Of a DNA stretch of 5,309 bases, positions 1-5,163 are shown in pieces. This DNA is from Planctomycetota bacterium (GTDB lineage Bacteria; Planctomycetota; Planctomycetia; Pirellulales; Thermoguttaceae), in NCBI GenBank assembly GCA_021784975.1, contig JAJYGU010000420.1, positions 1-5,309 on the forward strand. The letters run 5' to 3'. Both the position numbers and the translations under genes were made by a program. Position 1 is the stretch's first letter; every line of letters starts with the position of its first letter. Below the pieces are notes generated by a model. That model worked only from the letters and a program-made list of their open reading frames with translations. It ran no database searches and was not told where the DNA came from.

Positions 1-2
1 CG

Positions 3-137
3 CGGAGGACGCAGAGAAGTGCATCGGGAGCGGGCACTTGTGACAAGGAATCGACCATCCCCGCCGGCACAGGGCGTTACGGTGCGCATTGGGAAATCTC
101 CACGCTTTCCTCTGCGTACTCGGCGACCGCTGCGGTT
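3..137. repeat. Degenerate CGCAGAG-type inverted repeat remnant
   Basis: The first bases (3-19, GGAGGACGCAGAGAAG region) resemble the reverse complement of 106-122 (CTTTCCTCTGCGTACTCGG region), matching at roughly 14 of 17 positions with one gap. The second arm continues as a decayed CTCTGCG-like series to about 137. Spacer sequence built from CTCTGCG/CGCAGAG units is something I recall from planctomycete and other environmental bacterial genomes, but I could not search for it. No convincing gene lies in 1-209. The frame of the next gene stays open back to position 3, but that stretch has no ATG, GTG or TTG start and does not read like a protein. Frame 2 closes at 41-43 and could be the tail of an upstream gene, without support. 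Confidence 0.35.
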
Positions 138-209
138 CCACAAATAATCTGGACCGGGCCGGCCCGTCGGAGTTGGATTGATGGGGGCCGTGGCGACGCT
201 TGCCCGGCC

Positions 210-1433
210 ATGCTGTCGGCTTCGTCCACGGCGCATGCCCATGGCCCGGGTGGAGGTAGCACCCGAGCCTGGCGTTGGGCGTTGACCGCCGGGCTAAGCT
301 TGTTCTTGATCGCAGCGCTCAACGGCAAATCGCTGGCGGACGTCCCACCCGATGCGACTCCGCCAACGCCGCGATTGAGCGATTCCAGCACCGGCAAGAA
401 CGGCGCCAAACTCAAGTGGCTGCCGCCACGCCCGCAACAGGCCGATGACCATGTGGACCGGGCGGTGGTCCAAGCCCAGTGCGCGGTGCCGGCAAATGTT
501 CCCAGCGGGCCGATGCAATCTGTAGGCCCGCAGTCGGAGATGCCGGCGGATGTGGTCGTTGGGCCGATGCGGCCGGGACTGCGACATCCGTTGCGGACGG
601 CGGCTCGTCCAATTGCGCGGGCGGTGGAGACCACCACCCGCGCCCTGCGCAATCAGTTCGGCGACAAGAGGGTTATGCCGGCCCCGGCCGAGCCCATCAT
701 CGGAGCGCTACAGCCGGCGCCGAGCGCGACGACGCTGGGAGAAGCCGCGCCGAGCGGGCCTGCGCTGGAACAACCGCTGCCTGCCGGGCCCAAGGGGGCG
801 GGGCGATTGCCGGTGCTGCCGCCGGTACTGCCGGGCGAGGTTCCGGCAGCTCCGCCGCCGAGCCAAGCGGAGGAGCCGGGCCTATCGCCCCCGCCATACC
901 TGCCGCCGACGGAGACGCGTTCCAAGAAATCCGAGGTCCGGCAGCCGCTCCTCGAACAAGAGACGATCGCCCGAGAACATCAGTTGAAGGAGACCTGCCC
1001 TTCGCCGAAGGACCTGAAAAAGATTGGCCAACTGACCACCAACCTTACGCCCGAGGCCGGAGATTTGCCGCAAGACTGTCCGTTGGGCAACGACGTCTTC
1101 CAAGGGCGGTGCTGGTGCCCCACCACCTTTGCCTGGACGGCCTCCAGCCTGTGCCACAAGCCGCTGTACTTCGACGACACCAGCTTGGAAGTCTACGGAC
1201 ACATGTGGGGCCCGTGGGTGCAGCCCATCTTGTCGGGGGCACGGTTCTTCGGCACCTTCTTCATTCTGCCCTACGAGATGGGCTTGGAACTGCCGGGCGA
1301 GTGTATTTACGCCCTGGGCGACTACCGCCCCGGCGACTGTGCGCCCTATCAGCTTGATCCGCTGCCGCTGAGCATTCGGGCAGCCTTGTTCGAGGCGGGG
1401 GCCTGGACTGGCGGGGCGATCCTGTTCCACTAA
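210..1433 (+). CDS. Proline-rich exported protein with Cys-rich planctomycete C-terminal domain, function unknown
   Basis: Protein of 407 residues. It opens with an export signal: basic segment around RAWRW (19-23), hydrophobic core ALTAGLSLFLIAAL (24-37), and a likely cleavage after SLA near residue 43. Residues 45-235 are low-complexity and proline-rich (clusters around 157-172 and 200-233), typical of an extended linker. The folded part is 263-407, with cysteines at 263, 290, 301, 303, 315, 365 and 377 and the conserved-looking segments CHKPLYFDD (315-323), FFGTFFILPYEMGLE (346-360) and CIYALGDYRPGDCAPYQLDPLPLS (365-388). I recall this C-terminal pattern from other planctomycete secreted proteins; no function is known to me. 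Several disulfides are plausible outside the cytoplasm. The start at 210 is chosen because it places the signal peptide at the N-terminus, although no Shine-Dalgarno sequence precedes it. It is convergent with the operon downstream. Confidence 0.82.
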   Translation: MLSASSTAHAHGPGGGSTRAWRWALTAGLSLFLIAALNGKSLADVPPDATPPTPRLSDSSTGKNGAKLKWLPPRPQQADDHVDRAVVQAQCAVPANVPSGPMQSVGPQSEMPADVVVGPMRPGLRHPLRTAARPIARAVETTTRALRNQFGDKRVMPAPAEPIIGALQPAPSATTLGEAAPSGPALEQPLPAGPKGAGRLPVLPPVLPGEVPAAPPPSQAEEPGLSPPPYLPPTETRSKKSEVRQPLLEQETIAREHQLKETCPSPKDLKKIGQLTTNLTPEAGDLPQDCPLGNDVFQGRCWCPTTFAWTASSLCHKPLYFDDTSLEVYGHMWGPWVQPILSGARFFGTFFILPYEMGLELPGECIYALGDYRPGDCAPYQLDPLPLSIRAALFEAGAWTGGAILFH

Positions 1434-1437
1434 GCTG

Positions 1438-1509
1438 CCAAGACGCCGACGGCACAGGGGGGAAGCCGTGCCGCACCGCCGGGACCGCCCGGCGGTCGGC
1501 GTTTCTTGG
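1438..1509 (+). terminator. Three-stem folded element, possible terminator or repeat
   Basis: Beginning 4 bases after the stop of the proline-rich gene, three stems nest together. The outer stem pairs CCAAGACGCCG (1438-1448) with CGGCG-TT-TCTTGG (1497-1509), with a two-base bulge. Hairpin A is CGGCAC (1450-1455) with GTGCCG (1468-1473) around a 12-base loop. Hairpin B is ACCGCCGGG (1475-1483) with CCCGGCGGT (1488-1496) around a 4-base loop. Hairpin B followed by GTTTCTT could act as a weak intrinsic terminator for the plus-strand gene. The extra stems suggest a more specific fold or a repeat-family member. The pairing is seen directly; the function is inferred. Confidence 0.55.
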
Positions 1510-1519
1510 CGTAAACGTT

Positions 1520-1624
1520 CGCAGGGACTACCCCCTTCGGCCCAAGGAGACAGGCACATTTTTCGGCCTTCGCCGCGTGGCAAGGGACTCGATGACAAGG
1601 GCCGAAAAATGAGCCAGTCCCCGC
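1520..1624. repeat. REP-like palindromic element with long imperfect arms
   Basis: The left arm GGAGACAGGCACATTTTTCGGCC (1546-1568) is matched by the reverse complement of 1600-1622 with 3 differences in 23 bases. The inner part, ATTTTTCGGCC against GGCCGAAAAAT, is perfect over 11 bases, and the loop is about 27-31 bases. A second pairing surrounds it: GGGACT (1524-1529) is complementary to AGTCCC (1616-1621) at the far end, and GGGACT recurs in the loop at 1584-1589. The arrangement, with GGGAC ends and AT-rich middles, resembles spacer palindromes I recall from planctomycete genomes and REP/RAYT-type elements. It sits between two convergent genes, so it could also serve as a bidirectional terminator. 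No transposase is present in the window. Confidence 0.6.
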
Positions 1625-1634
1625 GTGAGGCGGG

Positions 1635-1865
1635 CTACATCGGACCGCCGAGACCGCAGCTCTCCCCGCAGCAGGAGGACATACTGCAGGCGCCGCCAGC
1701 CGGGCAGCCCTTGGGGCCGGATTGGGCGACGTGGGCGGCGGGCACGCTCCACTGCCGCTCCAAGCGACGTTGGCCACAGGCCGGGCAGGCCGGCTGTTCA
1801 TCGGCCCGCACCAGTTCCTCGAACTGGTGGCCGCACTGTTTGCAGGTGTATTCGTAGATGGGCAT
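1635..1865 (-). CDS. FmdB/CxxC-type zinc ribbon protein
   Basis: Protein of 76 residues belonging to the small FmdB-like regulatory zinc-ribbon family, recognised by the N-terminal MPIYEYTCKQCGHQFE (1-16). Four cysteines, C8/C11 and C27/C30, form the expected zinc site. After SVPAAHV comes a Gly/Cys-rich tail with C54, C60, C65, C66 and C70, a feature common in this family and of unknown role. FmdB was named as a possible regulator of formamidase expression; for most members, including this one, the true function is not established. The frame is open 33 codons further upstream, but that part overlaps the DUF2442 gene in another frame and is unlike the family. The start at 1865 fits the conserved N-terminus and has a GGAG site 9 bases before it. 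It is the second gene of a minus-strand operon, 22 bases after DUF2442. Confidence 0.9.
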   Translation of the reverse strand: MPIYEYTCKQCGHQFEELVRADEQPACPACGQRRLERQWSVPAAHVAQSGPKGCPAGGACSMSSCCGESCGLGGPM

Positions 1866-1874
1866 GAACTCAAT

Positions 1875-1878
1875 CTCC
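1875..1878 (-). promoter_or_regulatory. Shine-Dalgarno GGAG of the FmdB-like gene
   Basis: On the minus strand GGAG lies 9 bases before the ATG at 1865 and inside the 22-base gap after the DUF2442 stop. It decides between this start and a longer open frame beginning at 1964. Confidence 0.7.
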
Positions 1879-1887
1879 AAACCGACC

Positions 1888-2130
1888 TCACGCTGATGCC
1901 AAGAGACTTTCGACCGAAATATCCTCGTCGAGGGATTCCCAGTGGATACCAATGCCACCTCCAATCAACCGCCAACTCCGGCGCTCCTCCTCGGTGGCAT
2001 CGCGTAGCAATGGGAACCATTCGAGTGGAACAACGACCTCCCTACCGTCAGCCAATGCGACACAAAGAGCACTCTCGCTGAACGAGACCGACGTCGCCAG
2101 GGGTTCGAGCTTAATACCCGAAACGCTCAT
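1888..2130 (-). CDS. DUF2442 domain protein
   Basis: Protein of 80 residues that is essentially a whole DUF2442 domain. Visible family features are DGRE (28-31), VPLEWFP (34-40), ATEEER (45-50) followed by the RRSWRL segment, and GIHWESLDEDISVESLL (61-77). No signal peptide or membrane segment is seen, so it should be cytoplasmic. DUF2442 proteins are often encoded beside a DUF4160 protein, a pairing suggested to be toxin-antitoxin-like. No DUF4160 gene is present here: upstream is a 127-base spacer and downstream is the FmdB-like gene. Its role is therefore unassigned. The ATG at 2130 is preceded by a weak purine-rich AAGAGA site. Together with the zinc-ribbon gene it forms a divergent unit opposite nnrE. 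Confidence 0.92.
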   Translation of the reverse strand: MSVSGIKLEPLATSVSFSESALCVALADGREVVVPLEWFPLLRDATEEERRSWRLIGGGIGIHWESLDEDISVESLLASA

Positions 2131-2149
2131 ACCATTTCTCTTGAAAAAA

Positions 2150-2187
2150 ACCGATAGCCTCTTACTCGCAAGACTGTAGGCATCGGT
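2150..2187. repeat. Inverted repeat in divergent promoter spacer
   Basis: ACCGAT-A-GCCT (2150-2160) is complementary to AGGCATCGGT (2178-2187) over 10 base pairs with one bulged A. The loop is 17 bases. On the minus strand it lies just downstream of the TATAAT at 2195-2190. It could therefore be an operator near the transcription start or a hairpin in the 5' leader of the DUF2442 transcript. Confidence 0.45.
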
Positions 2188-2189
2188 CT

Positions 2190-2218
2190 ATTATACCCGT
2201 TATCGTGAAACGCAACAG
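2190..2218 (-). promoter_or_regulatory. Candidate sigma70-type promoter for the DUF2442-FmdB operon
   Basis: The minus strand reads an exact TATAAT at 2195-2190, about 60 bases before the DUF2442 start. The best -35 match at 17-base spacing is CTGTTG (2218-2213), which is weak against TTGACA. The surrounding 100 bases (2131-2230) are about 44% GC by hand count, much lower than the genes on either side, as expected for a promoter region. Confidence 0.5.
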
Positions 2219-2247
2219 CGATATCTTCGCACACGGCCCAACAAACC

Positions 2248-2252
2248 GGAGG
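2248..2252 (+). promoter_or_regulatory. nnrE: Shine-Dalgarno GGAGG of nnrE
   Basis: GGAGG lies 5 bases before the ATG at 2258 and 8 bases before the ATG at 2261. Both adjacent ATG codons are in frame and have acceptable spacing, so the exact start is uncertain by one codon. Confidence 0.75.
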
Positions 2253-2257
2253 CTTTG

Positions 2258-2941
2258 ATGATGGCACAGCTAGCTCTCACCCGCGAACAATCGCGGCAGG
2301 TGGACCGATTGGCGATTGAAGAGTACGGCTTCACCGGGCTGATGTTAATGGAGAATGCCGGGCGGGGCGTGGCCGACGTACTGTGCGGTTTGGGTCTGGC
2401 CGGGCCGGTGGTCATCTGCTGCGGCAAGGGGAACAACGCCGGCGACGGCTTTGTGGCGGCCCGGCACCTGGACCTTCGCGGCCACGCGGTTCGCGTGCTA
2501 CTCTGGGCATTGCCCGAAGAACTCGCCGGCGACGCCGGCGCAAATTATCACATTCTCACCAAGACCGGCGTTCCGATCGAAGTGTTTGGACCGGTGCATG
2601 ACTGCCCGCGACTGGCCCGCAAGCTGGAAGGGGCGGGTTGGATCGTCGACGCGCTGTTGGGGACCGGTGCCCGCGGCGAACCGCGGCCGCCCATCGCCGC
2701 GGTGATCGAGCAGATCAATGCCTCGCCGGCGCCGAAACTGGCCATCGACCTGCCCAGCGGTCTCGACTGCGACACGGGGCAAGCCGCCGCCCAGACGATC
2801 CGGGCAGCGGTGACCTGCACCTTCGTCGCCGCTAAGGTTGGCTTCTTGGTTGCGGGCGCGGAGCGCTACTTGGGCCGAGTGCAGGTGCTCGACATCGGCA
2901 CGCCACGGAACCTGCTGGAGCGGATCGTCGGCCACCAATAA
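2258..2941 (+). CDS. nnrE: NAD(P)H-hydrate epimerase (YjeF_N domain)
   Basis: Cytoplasmic enzyme that interconverts the R and S epimers of hydrated NADH or NADPH so that a dehydratase can restore the cofactors. Numbering from 2258 gives 227 residues, about one YjeF_N domain. Motifs in order are LMENAGRGVAD (30-40), the nucleotide-binding GKGNNAGDG (56-64), the DALLGTG segment (131-137) and IDLPSGLDCDTG (163-174), followed by FVAAKVGFLVAGAERYLG and a terminal VLDIGTP strand. The last aspartate-containing motif is typical of the catalytic and K+ site region. There is no fused C-terminal ADP/ATP-dependent dehydratase (NnrD) domain as in many bacteria such as E. coli, so the dehydratase must be encoded elsewhere. 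It is divergent from the DUF2442 operon, with the promoter presumably in the shared 127-base spacer. A YjeF_N protein used as a scaffold cannot be excluded. Confidence 0.95.
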   Translation: MMAQLALTREQSRQVDRLAIEEYGFTGLMLMENAGRGVADVLCGLGLAGPVVICCGKGNNAGDGFVAARHLDLRGHAVRVLLWALPEELAGDAGANYHILTKTGVPIEVFGPVHDCPRLARKLEGAGWIVDALLGTGARGEPRPPIAAVIEQINASPAPKLAIDLPSGLDCDTGQAAAQTIRAAVTCTFVAAKVGFLVAGAERYLGRVQVLDIGTPRNLLERIVGHQ

Positions 2942-2945
2942 AAAA

Positions 2946-2980
2946 GGCCTCCGCAGGTGGGGCAGGAACCTGCAGAAGCC
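2946..2980 (-). terminator. Intrinsic terminator oriented to the minus strand
   Basis: Read on the minus strand, a 13-base-pair stem with two G-U wobbles (arms 2980-2968 and 2958-2946, loop of 9) is followed directly by six T (2945-2940) running into the end of nnrE. On the plus strand the two wobbles become C/A mismatches and there is no T tract, so the signal belongs to minus-strand transcription. No minus-strand gene is evident to its right. Confidence 0.6.
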
Positions 2981-2983
2981 CGG

Positions 2984-3006
2984 CCACGGGGCTTTCGCCC
3001 CAGTGG
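2984..3006 (+). terminator. Strong GC hairpin downstream of nnrE
   Basis: CCAC-GGGGC (2984-2992) pairs with GCCCC-A-GTGG (2997-3006) around a TTTC loop, giving nine base pairs with one bulged A. It lies 43 bases after the nnrE stop and may end or stabilise that transcript. No T tract follows, so a classic intrinsic terminator is not shown; a repeat-family stem is equally possible. Confidence 0.45.
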
Positions 3007-3113
3007 GTATTCGTAAGTATGCACTCTGTTTCGACAAATGCAAGGGGACTTTATTACGGATTTTGTGAGGTATCTTTTTTCCAACTGCGGCTGTCTTCGG
3101 GAGTCCACATTCT

Positions 3114-3142
3114 ATAGTCCACAGAGTTGTGGATGCTACTAT
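3114..3142. repeat. Bulged hairpin
   Basis: CCACA (3119-3123) pairs with TGTGG (3128-3132) around the tetraloop GAGT. ATAGT (3114-3118) pairs with ACTAT (3138-3142), leaving a five-base bulge on the 3' side. It could be an operator or RNA structure. Confidence 0.4.
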
Positions 3143-3160
3143 CAGTCGCGGACAAGACCA

Positions 3161-3203
3161 TATGCTGGCTTTGCGATTTCCCGTCGCCCAGAAAGCCAGT
3201 ATA
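3161..3203 (+). repeat. Long two-part hairpin
   Basis: TATGCTGGCTTT (3161-3172) pairs with AAAGCCAGTATA (3192-3203) over 12 positions, with a single G-U wobble when read as plus-strand RNA. Inside it GCGA (3173-3176) pairs with TCGC (3184-3187). The wobble direction favours plus-strand RNA if the fold is used as RNA. Confidence 0.45.
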
Positions 3204-3333
3204 CTTGTGTTTGACCAACGACAACTGGGCAAACAGGCCTCCAAGTCCTCCCGGATAATTGACAGCCGCCGCTGACACCATCAGAGGGCGGCAGGCCCGC
3301 CAAAACGTATCTACGGATATCGGAACACGTGCG

Positions 3334-4263
3334 ATGATTCGGCCGATTGGGCATGCAAGTCAGGGCAAAGTATTCTTCCGGGCCGCGACAATAGCCGCGA
3401 CGGGCCTGCTGCTGGCGAGGGGCGCGGCCGTGGCGGCGGAGGCGAACTTGGCCGCTCGGCACAAGGCCATTGGGTCGACGGCCTCCTTTCTTCGACTAAC
3501 CTGCAACCGGCAGCAGTCGCCAGTGGCGCTGGAAACGGCCATTGTTCGCTACCGTTGTTCGACCATGCCGCAGGGGCCGGCAGTGAGTCTGGTGGGCGTG
3601 CTGCACATCGGCGAGAGGAGTTACTACGCCCAACTGAATCGTGAATTGGCCTCTTACGAGGCCGTGCTCTACGAGTTGGTGGCTGCGCCCAACCGGAGAG
3701 TCCCCAAGGCCGGGGAGCCGCGAGGCAACAATCCGCTTTCATTAGCCCAAAACGGCATGAAGGACTTGCTGGGACTGGAGTTTCAACTCAATGCCATCGA
3801 CTATACTCGGAGGAACATGATTCATGCCGACATGTCGCCGGACGAGTTCGCCCGCTCGATGGATCGGCGCGGCGAGAGCCTGACGAGCATGTTCGCGCGG
3901 ATGATGGGCTACGCGATGGCCCGCGAGAGCCCGTCCTCGGATGCCGTCCACGGCGGCCGGCTGCTGCTGGCGCTCATGGACAAGAACCGGGCCCTGGCCC
4001 TGAAACGGCTGATGGCCGCGCAGTTTCTGGAGAACGACGACTCGCTGGCCGCGCTGGAGGGCCCCAAGGGCTCGACCTTGATCGCCGGGCGAAACGAAGT
4101 GGTCATCAAGGCGTTGCGGAGGGAGATCGCCGCCGGCAAACGCAACATCGCCATCTTCTACGGCGCGGGACACATGCCCGACATGCAAACCCGGCTCCAT
4201 GCCGTCTTCGGCTTGGAGCCGGTGGAAACCCGCTGGCTAACGGCCTGGGACTTGACGCATTGA
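3334..4263 (+). CDS. Secreted TraB/PrgY/GumN-like protein
   Basis: Protein of 309 residues when started at the ATG at 3334, which puts a signal peptide first: hydrophobic AATIAATGLLLA (17-28) and an AxA-type cleavage near VAA (33-35). A longer frame reaches a TTG at 3259 but would bury the signal. A weak GGA lies 9 bases before 3334. The TraB-family layout is visible: GVLHIG (88-93), YEAVLYELV with its glutamate (108-116), RNEVVIKAL (253-261), and IFYGAGHMPDM (274-284). In Tiki-type members these Gly-His, Glu, Arg-Asn and second Gly-His motifs build a metal-dependent protease site; activity here is inferred. C57 and C75 of the mature region could form a disulfide. The TIM-barrel gene starts 24 bases later, suggesting co-transcription. 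The family is a confident call; the substrate is unknown. Confidence 0.82.
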   Translation: MIRPIGHASQGKVFFRAATIAATGLLLARGAAVAAEANLAARHKAIGSTASFLRLTCNRQQSPVALETAIVRYRCSTMPQGPAVSLVGVLHIGERSYYAQLNRELASYEAVLYELVAAPNRRVPKAGEPRGNNPLSLAQNGMKDLLGLEFQLNAIDYTRRNMIHADMSPDEFARSMDRRGESLTSMFARMMGYAMARESPSSDAVHGGRLLLALMDKNRALALKRLMAAQFLENDDSLAALEGPKGSTLIAGRNEVVIKALRREIAAGKRNIAIFYGAGHMPDMQTRLHAVFGLEPVETRWLTAWDLTH

Positions 4264-4287
4264 GGAACAATCGGGGAGCCAGCACGG

Positions 4288-5094
4288 ATGTCGGAACTCT
4301 CGATGAACGAAACGACCACCTTTCGCTGGTCGTTCGACGAAGACGTGGCCCACTACACTGCGGCCGGCATCCGGGCCATCGGCGTCTGGAGGCAAAAGCT
4401 GTCCGACTGCGGTCCGAGCAAGGCGCGGGATTTGTTGCGACAGGCGGGCATGAAGGTTTCGCACCTCTTGTGGGCGGGAGGATTTACCGGGAGCGAGGGC
4501 CGCAGCTATCGGGAGAGCGTGGAGGACGCCGCCGAGGCTCTCTCCACCACCGCGGCTCTGGAGGGCCAGACCCTGGTGGTCTACAGCGGCCCGCGGGCGG
4601 GCCATACTTATAACCACGCGCGGCGGATCTTCCGCGGCGCTTTGGCCGAGCTGGCCCCGCGGGCGGCGGAGCTCGGCGTGACCTTGGCCGTCGAACCCAT
4701 GCACGCCGGCTGCGCCGGCGAATGGACCTTCCTGAATACCATTGACGACACCCTCTCGTTGTTGGACGCGGTGGGCCATCCGCGAGTCAAGCTGGTGTTG
4801 GACACCTATCACCTGGGCCTGAGCGAGCGACTGGTGGAACGCATGGCTGAGCTCGTCCCCTATTTGGCGCTTGTTCAGCTCGGGGATGCCCGTCAACCGC
4901 CACACGGGGAACAGAATCGCTGCCGGCTTGGTGACGGGCGGGTGCCGCTGAGCGAGATCGTGGCGGCTTTAAAGGCCGCGGGCTACGATGGCTACTACGA
5001 CGTGGAGCTCCTGGGCGAAGAGATCGAAACCGCCGACTACGGCTGGTTGTTGGAGCACGCCAAGCAGGTGTACCGGGCGCTGGTTGAGAGTTGA
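4288..5094 (+). CDS. Sugar phosphate isomerase/epimerase-like TIM-barrel protein
   Basis: Cytoplasmic protein of 268 residues of the xylose-isomerase-like / AP endonuclease 2 TIM-barrel superfamily (relatives include hydroxypyruvate isomerase and IolE). Expected divalent-metal ligands are visible at barrel strand ends: E136 in AVEPMH, D172 and H175 in LDTYHLG, Q197 or D200 in VQLGD, and E240 in YDVELLGEE. The segment RCRLGDGRVPLSEIVAALKAAGYDGYYDVE matches the arginine-glycine loop and penultimate helix of this superfamily. The start at 4288 has GGGGAG 9 bases before it; a second in-frame ATG at 4303 is less well placed. It lies 24 bases after the TraB-like gene. The true substrate cannot be read from sequence: isomerase, epimerase or keto-sugar metabolism are all possible. 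The last codons and the TGA stop fall in a repeat-like inverted sequence. Confidence 0.92.
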   Translation: MSELSMNETTTFRWSFDEDVAHYTAAGIRAIGVWRQKLSDCGPSKARDLLRQAGMKVSHLLWAGGFTGSEGRSYRESVEDAAEALSTTAALEGQTLVVYSGPRAGHTYNHARRIFRGALAELAPRAAELGVTLAVEPMHAGCAGEWTFLNTIDDTLSLLDAVGHPRVKLVLDTYHLGLSERLVERMAELVPYLALVQLGDARQPPHGEQNRCRLGDGRVPLSEIVAALKAAGYDGYYDVELLGEEIETADYGWLLEHAKQVYRALVES

Positions 5095-5149
5095 AAGTTG
5101 AGAGCAGGCGGTGGTGTTCCATTCCAGATTCTCGACTCTCAACTTTCAA
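5084..5149. repeat. Inverted repeat with 14-base perfect arms, overlapping a gene end
   Basis: TTGAAAGTTGAGAG (5091-5104) is exactly complementary to CTCTCAACTTTCAA (5136-5149), with a 31-base loop. The heptamer TTGAGAG also occurs directly at 5084-5090, giving a short tandem series. The stop codon TGA (5092-5094) of the TIM-barrel gene lies in the left arm. It may act as a bidirectional terminator, though no T run follows, or be a repeat-family insertion. Confidence 0.6.
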
Positions 5150-5163
5150 TCGCCCCAACTGCC

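Larger units (their letters stand above)
3008..3333. other. AT-richer spacer with fold-back segments, no gene recognised
   Basis: This 326-base stretch has no frame that I recognise as protein. Hand counting gives about 47.5% GC over 3001-3240, against about 73% in a sampled 60-base stretch of the next gene. Two fold-back segments stand out at 3114-3142 and 3161-3203. A T6 run at 3075-3080 has no hairpin before it. AGTATACT (3198-3205) is self-complementary and -10-like on both strands, but no good -35 accompanies it. The spacer must contain the promoter of the following gene unless transcription reads through from nnrE. A minus-strand frame at 3054-3281 (75 codons) is open but has no ribosome site and no recognisable domain. 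Confidence 0.5.

Noticed and set aside
1..147. Frame 1 open from the window edge to a TAA at 145-147.
   Set aside because: The translation is Arg/Pro-rich and low in information, with no recognisable motif, and it overlaps the degenerate repeat.
1438..1509. Possible tRNA because of the cloverleaf-like folding.
   Set aside because: It lacks conserved tRNA positions such as the TTC-loop sequence, a seven-base anticodon loop and CCA-side acceptor geometry.
882..1598. Long minus-strand open frame (238 codons) across the proline-rich gene and its spacer.
   Set aside because: It is a shadow of the high-GC plus-strand gene and runs through the structured spacer. Its translation has no family features.
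3115..3136. Two divergent DnaA-box-like 9-mers, TAGTCCACA and TGTGGATGC.
   Set aside because: Each matches the TTATCCACA consensus at only 7 of 9 positions, and they are explained by one hairpin. No dnaA, dnaN or other origin genes are nearby.
3254..3259. GATAAT as a -10 box for the TraB-like gene.
   Set aside because: No acceptable -35 is found at 15-19 bases; TTGACC at 3211-3216 is 37 bases away.
3054..3281. Minus-strand open frame of 75 codons in the low-GC spacer.
   Set aside because: It has no ribosome site and no recognisable domain, and its codons follow no coding-like pattern. It is compatible with chance in an AT-richer stretch.
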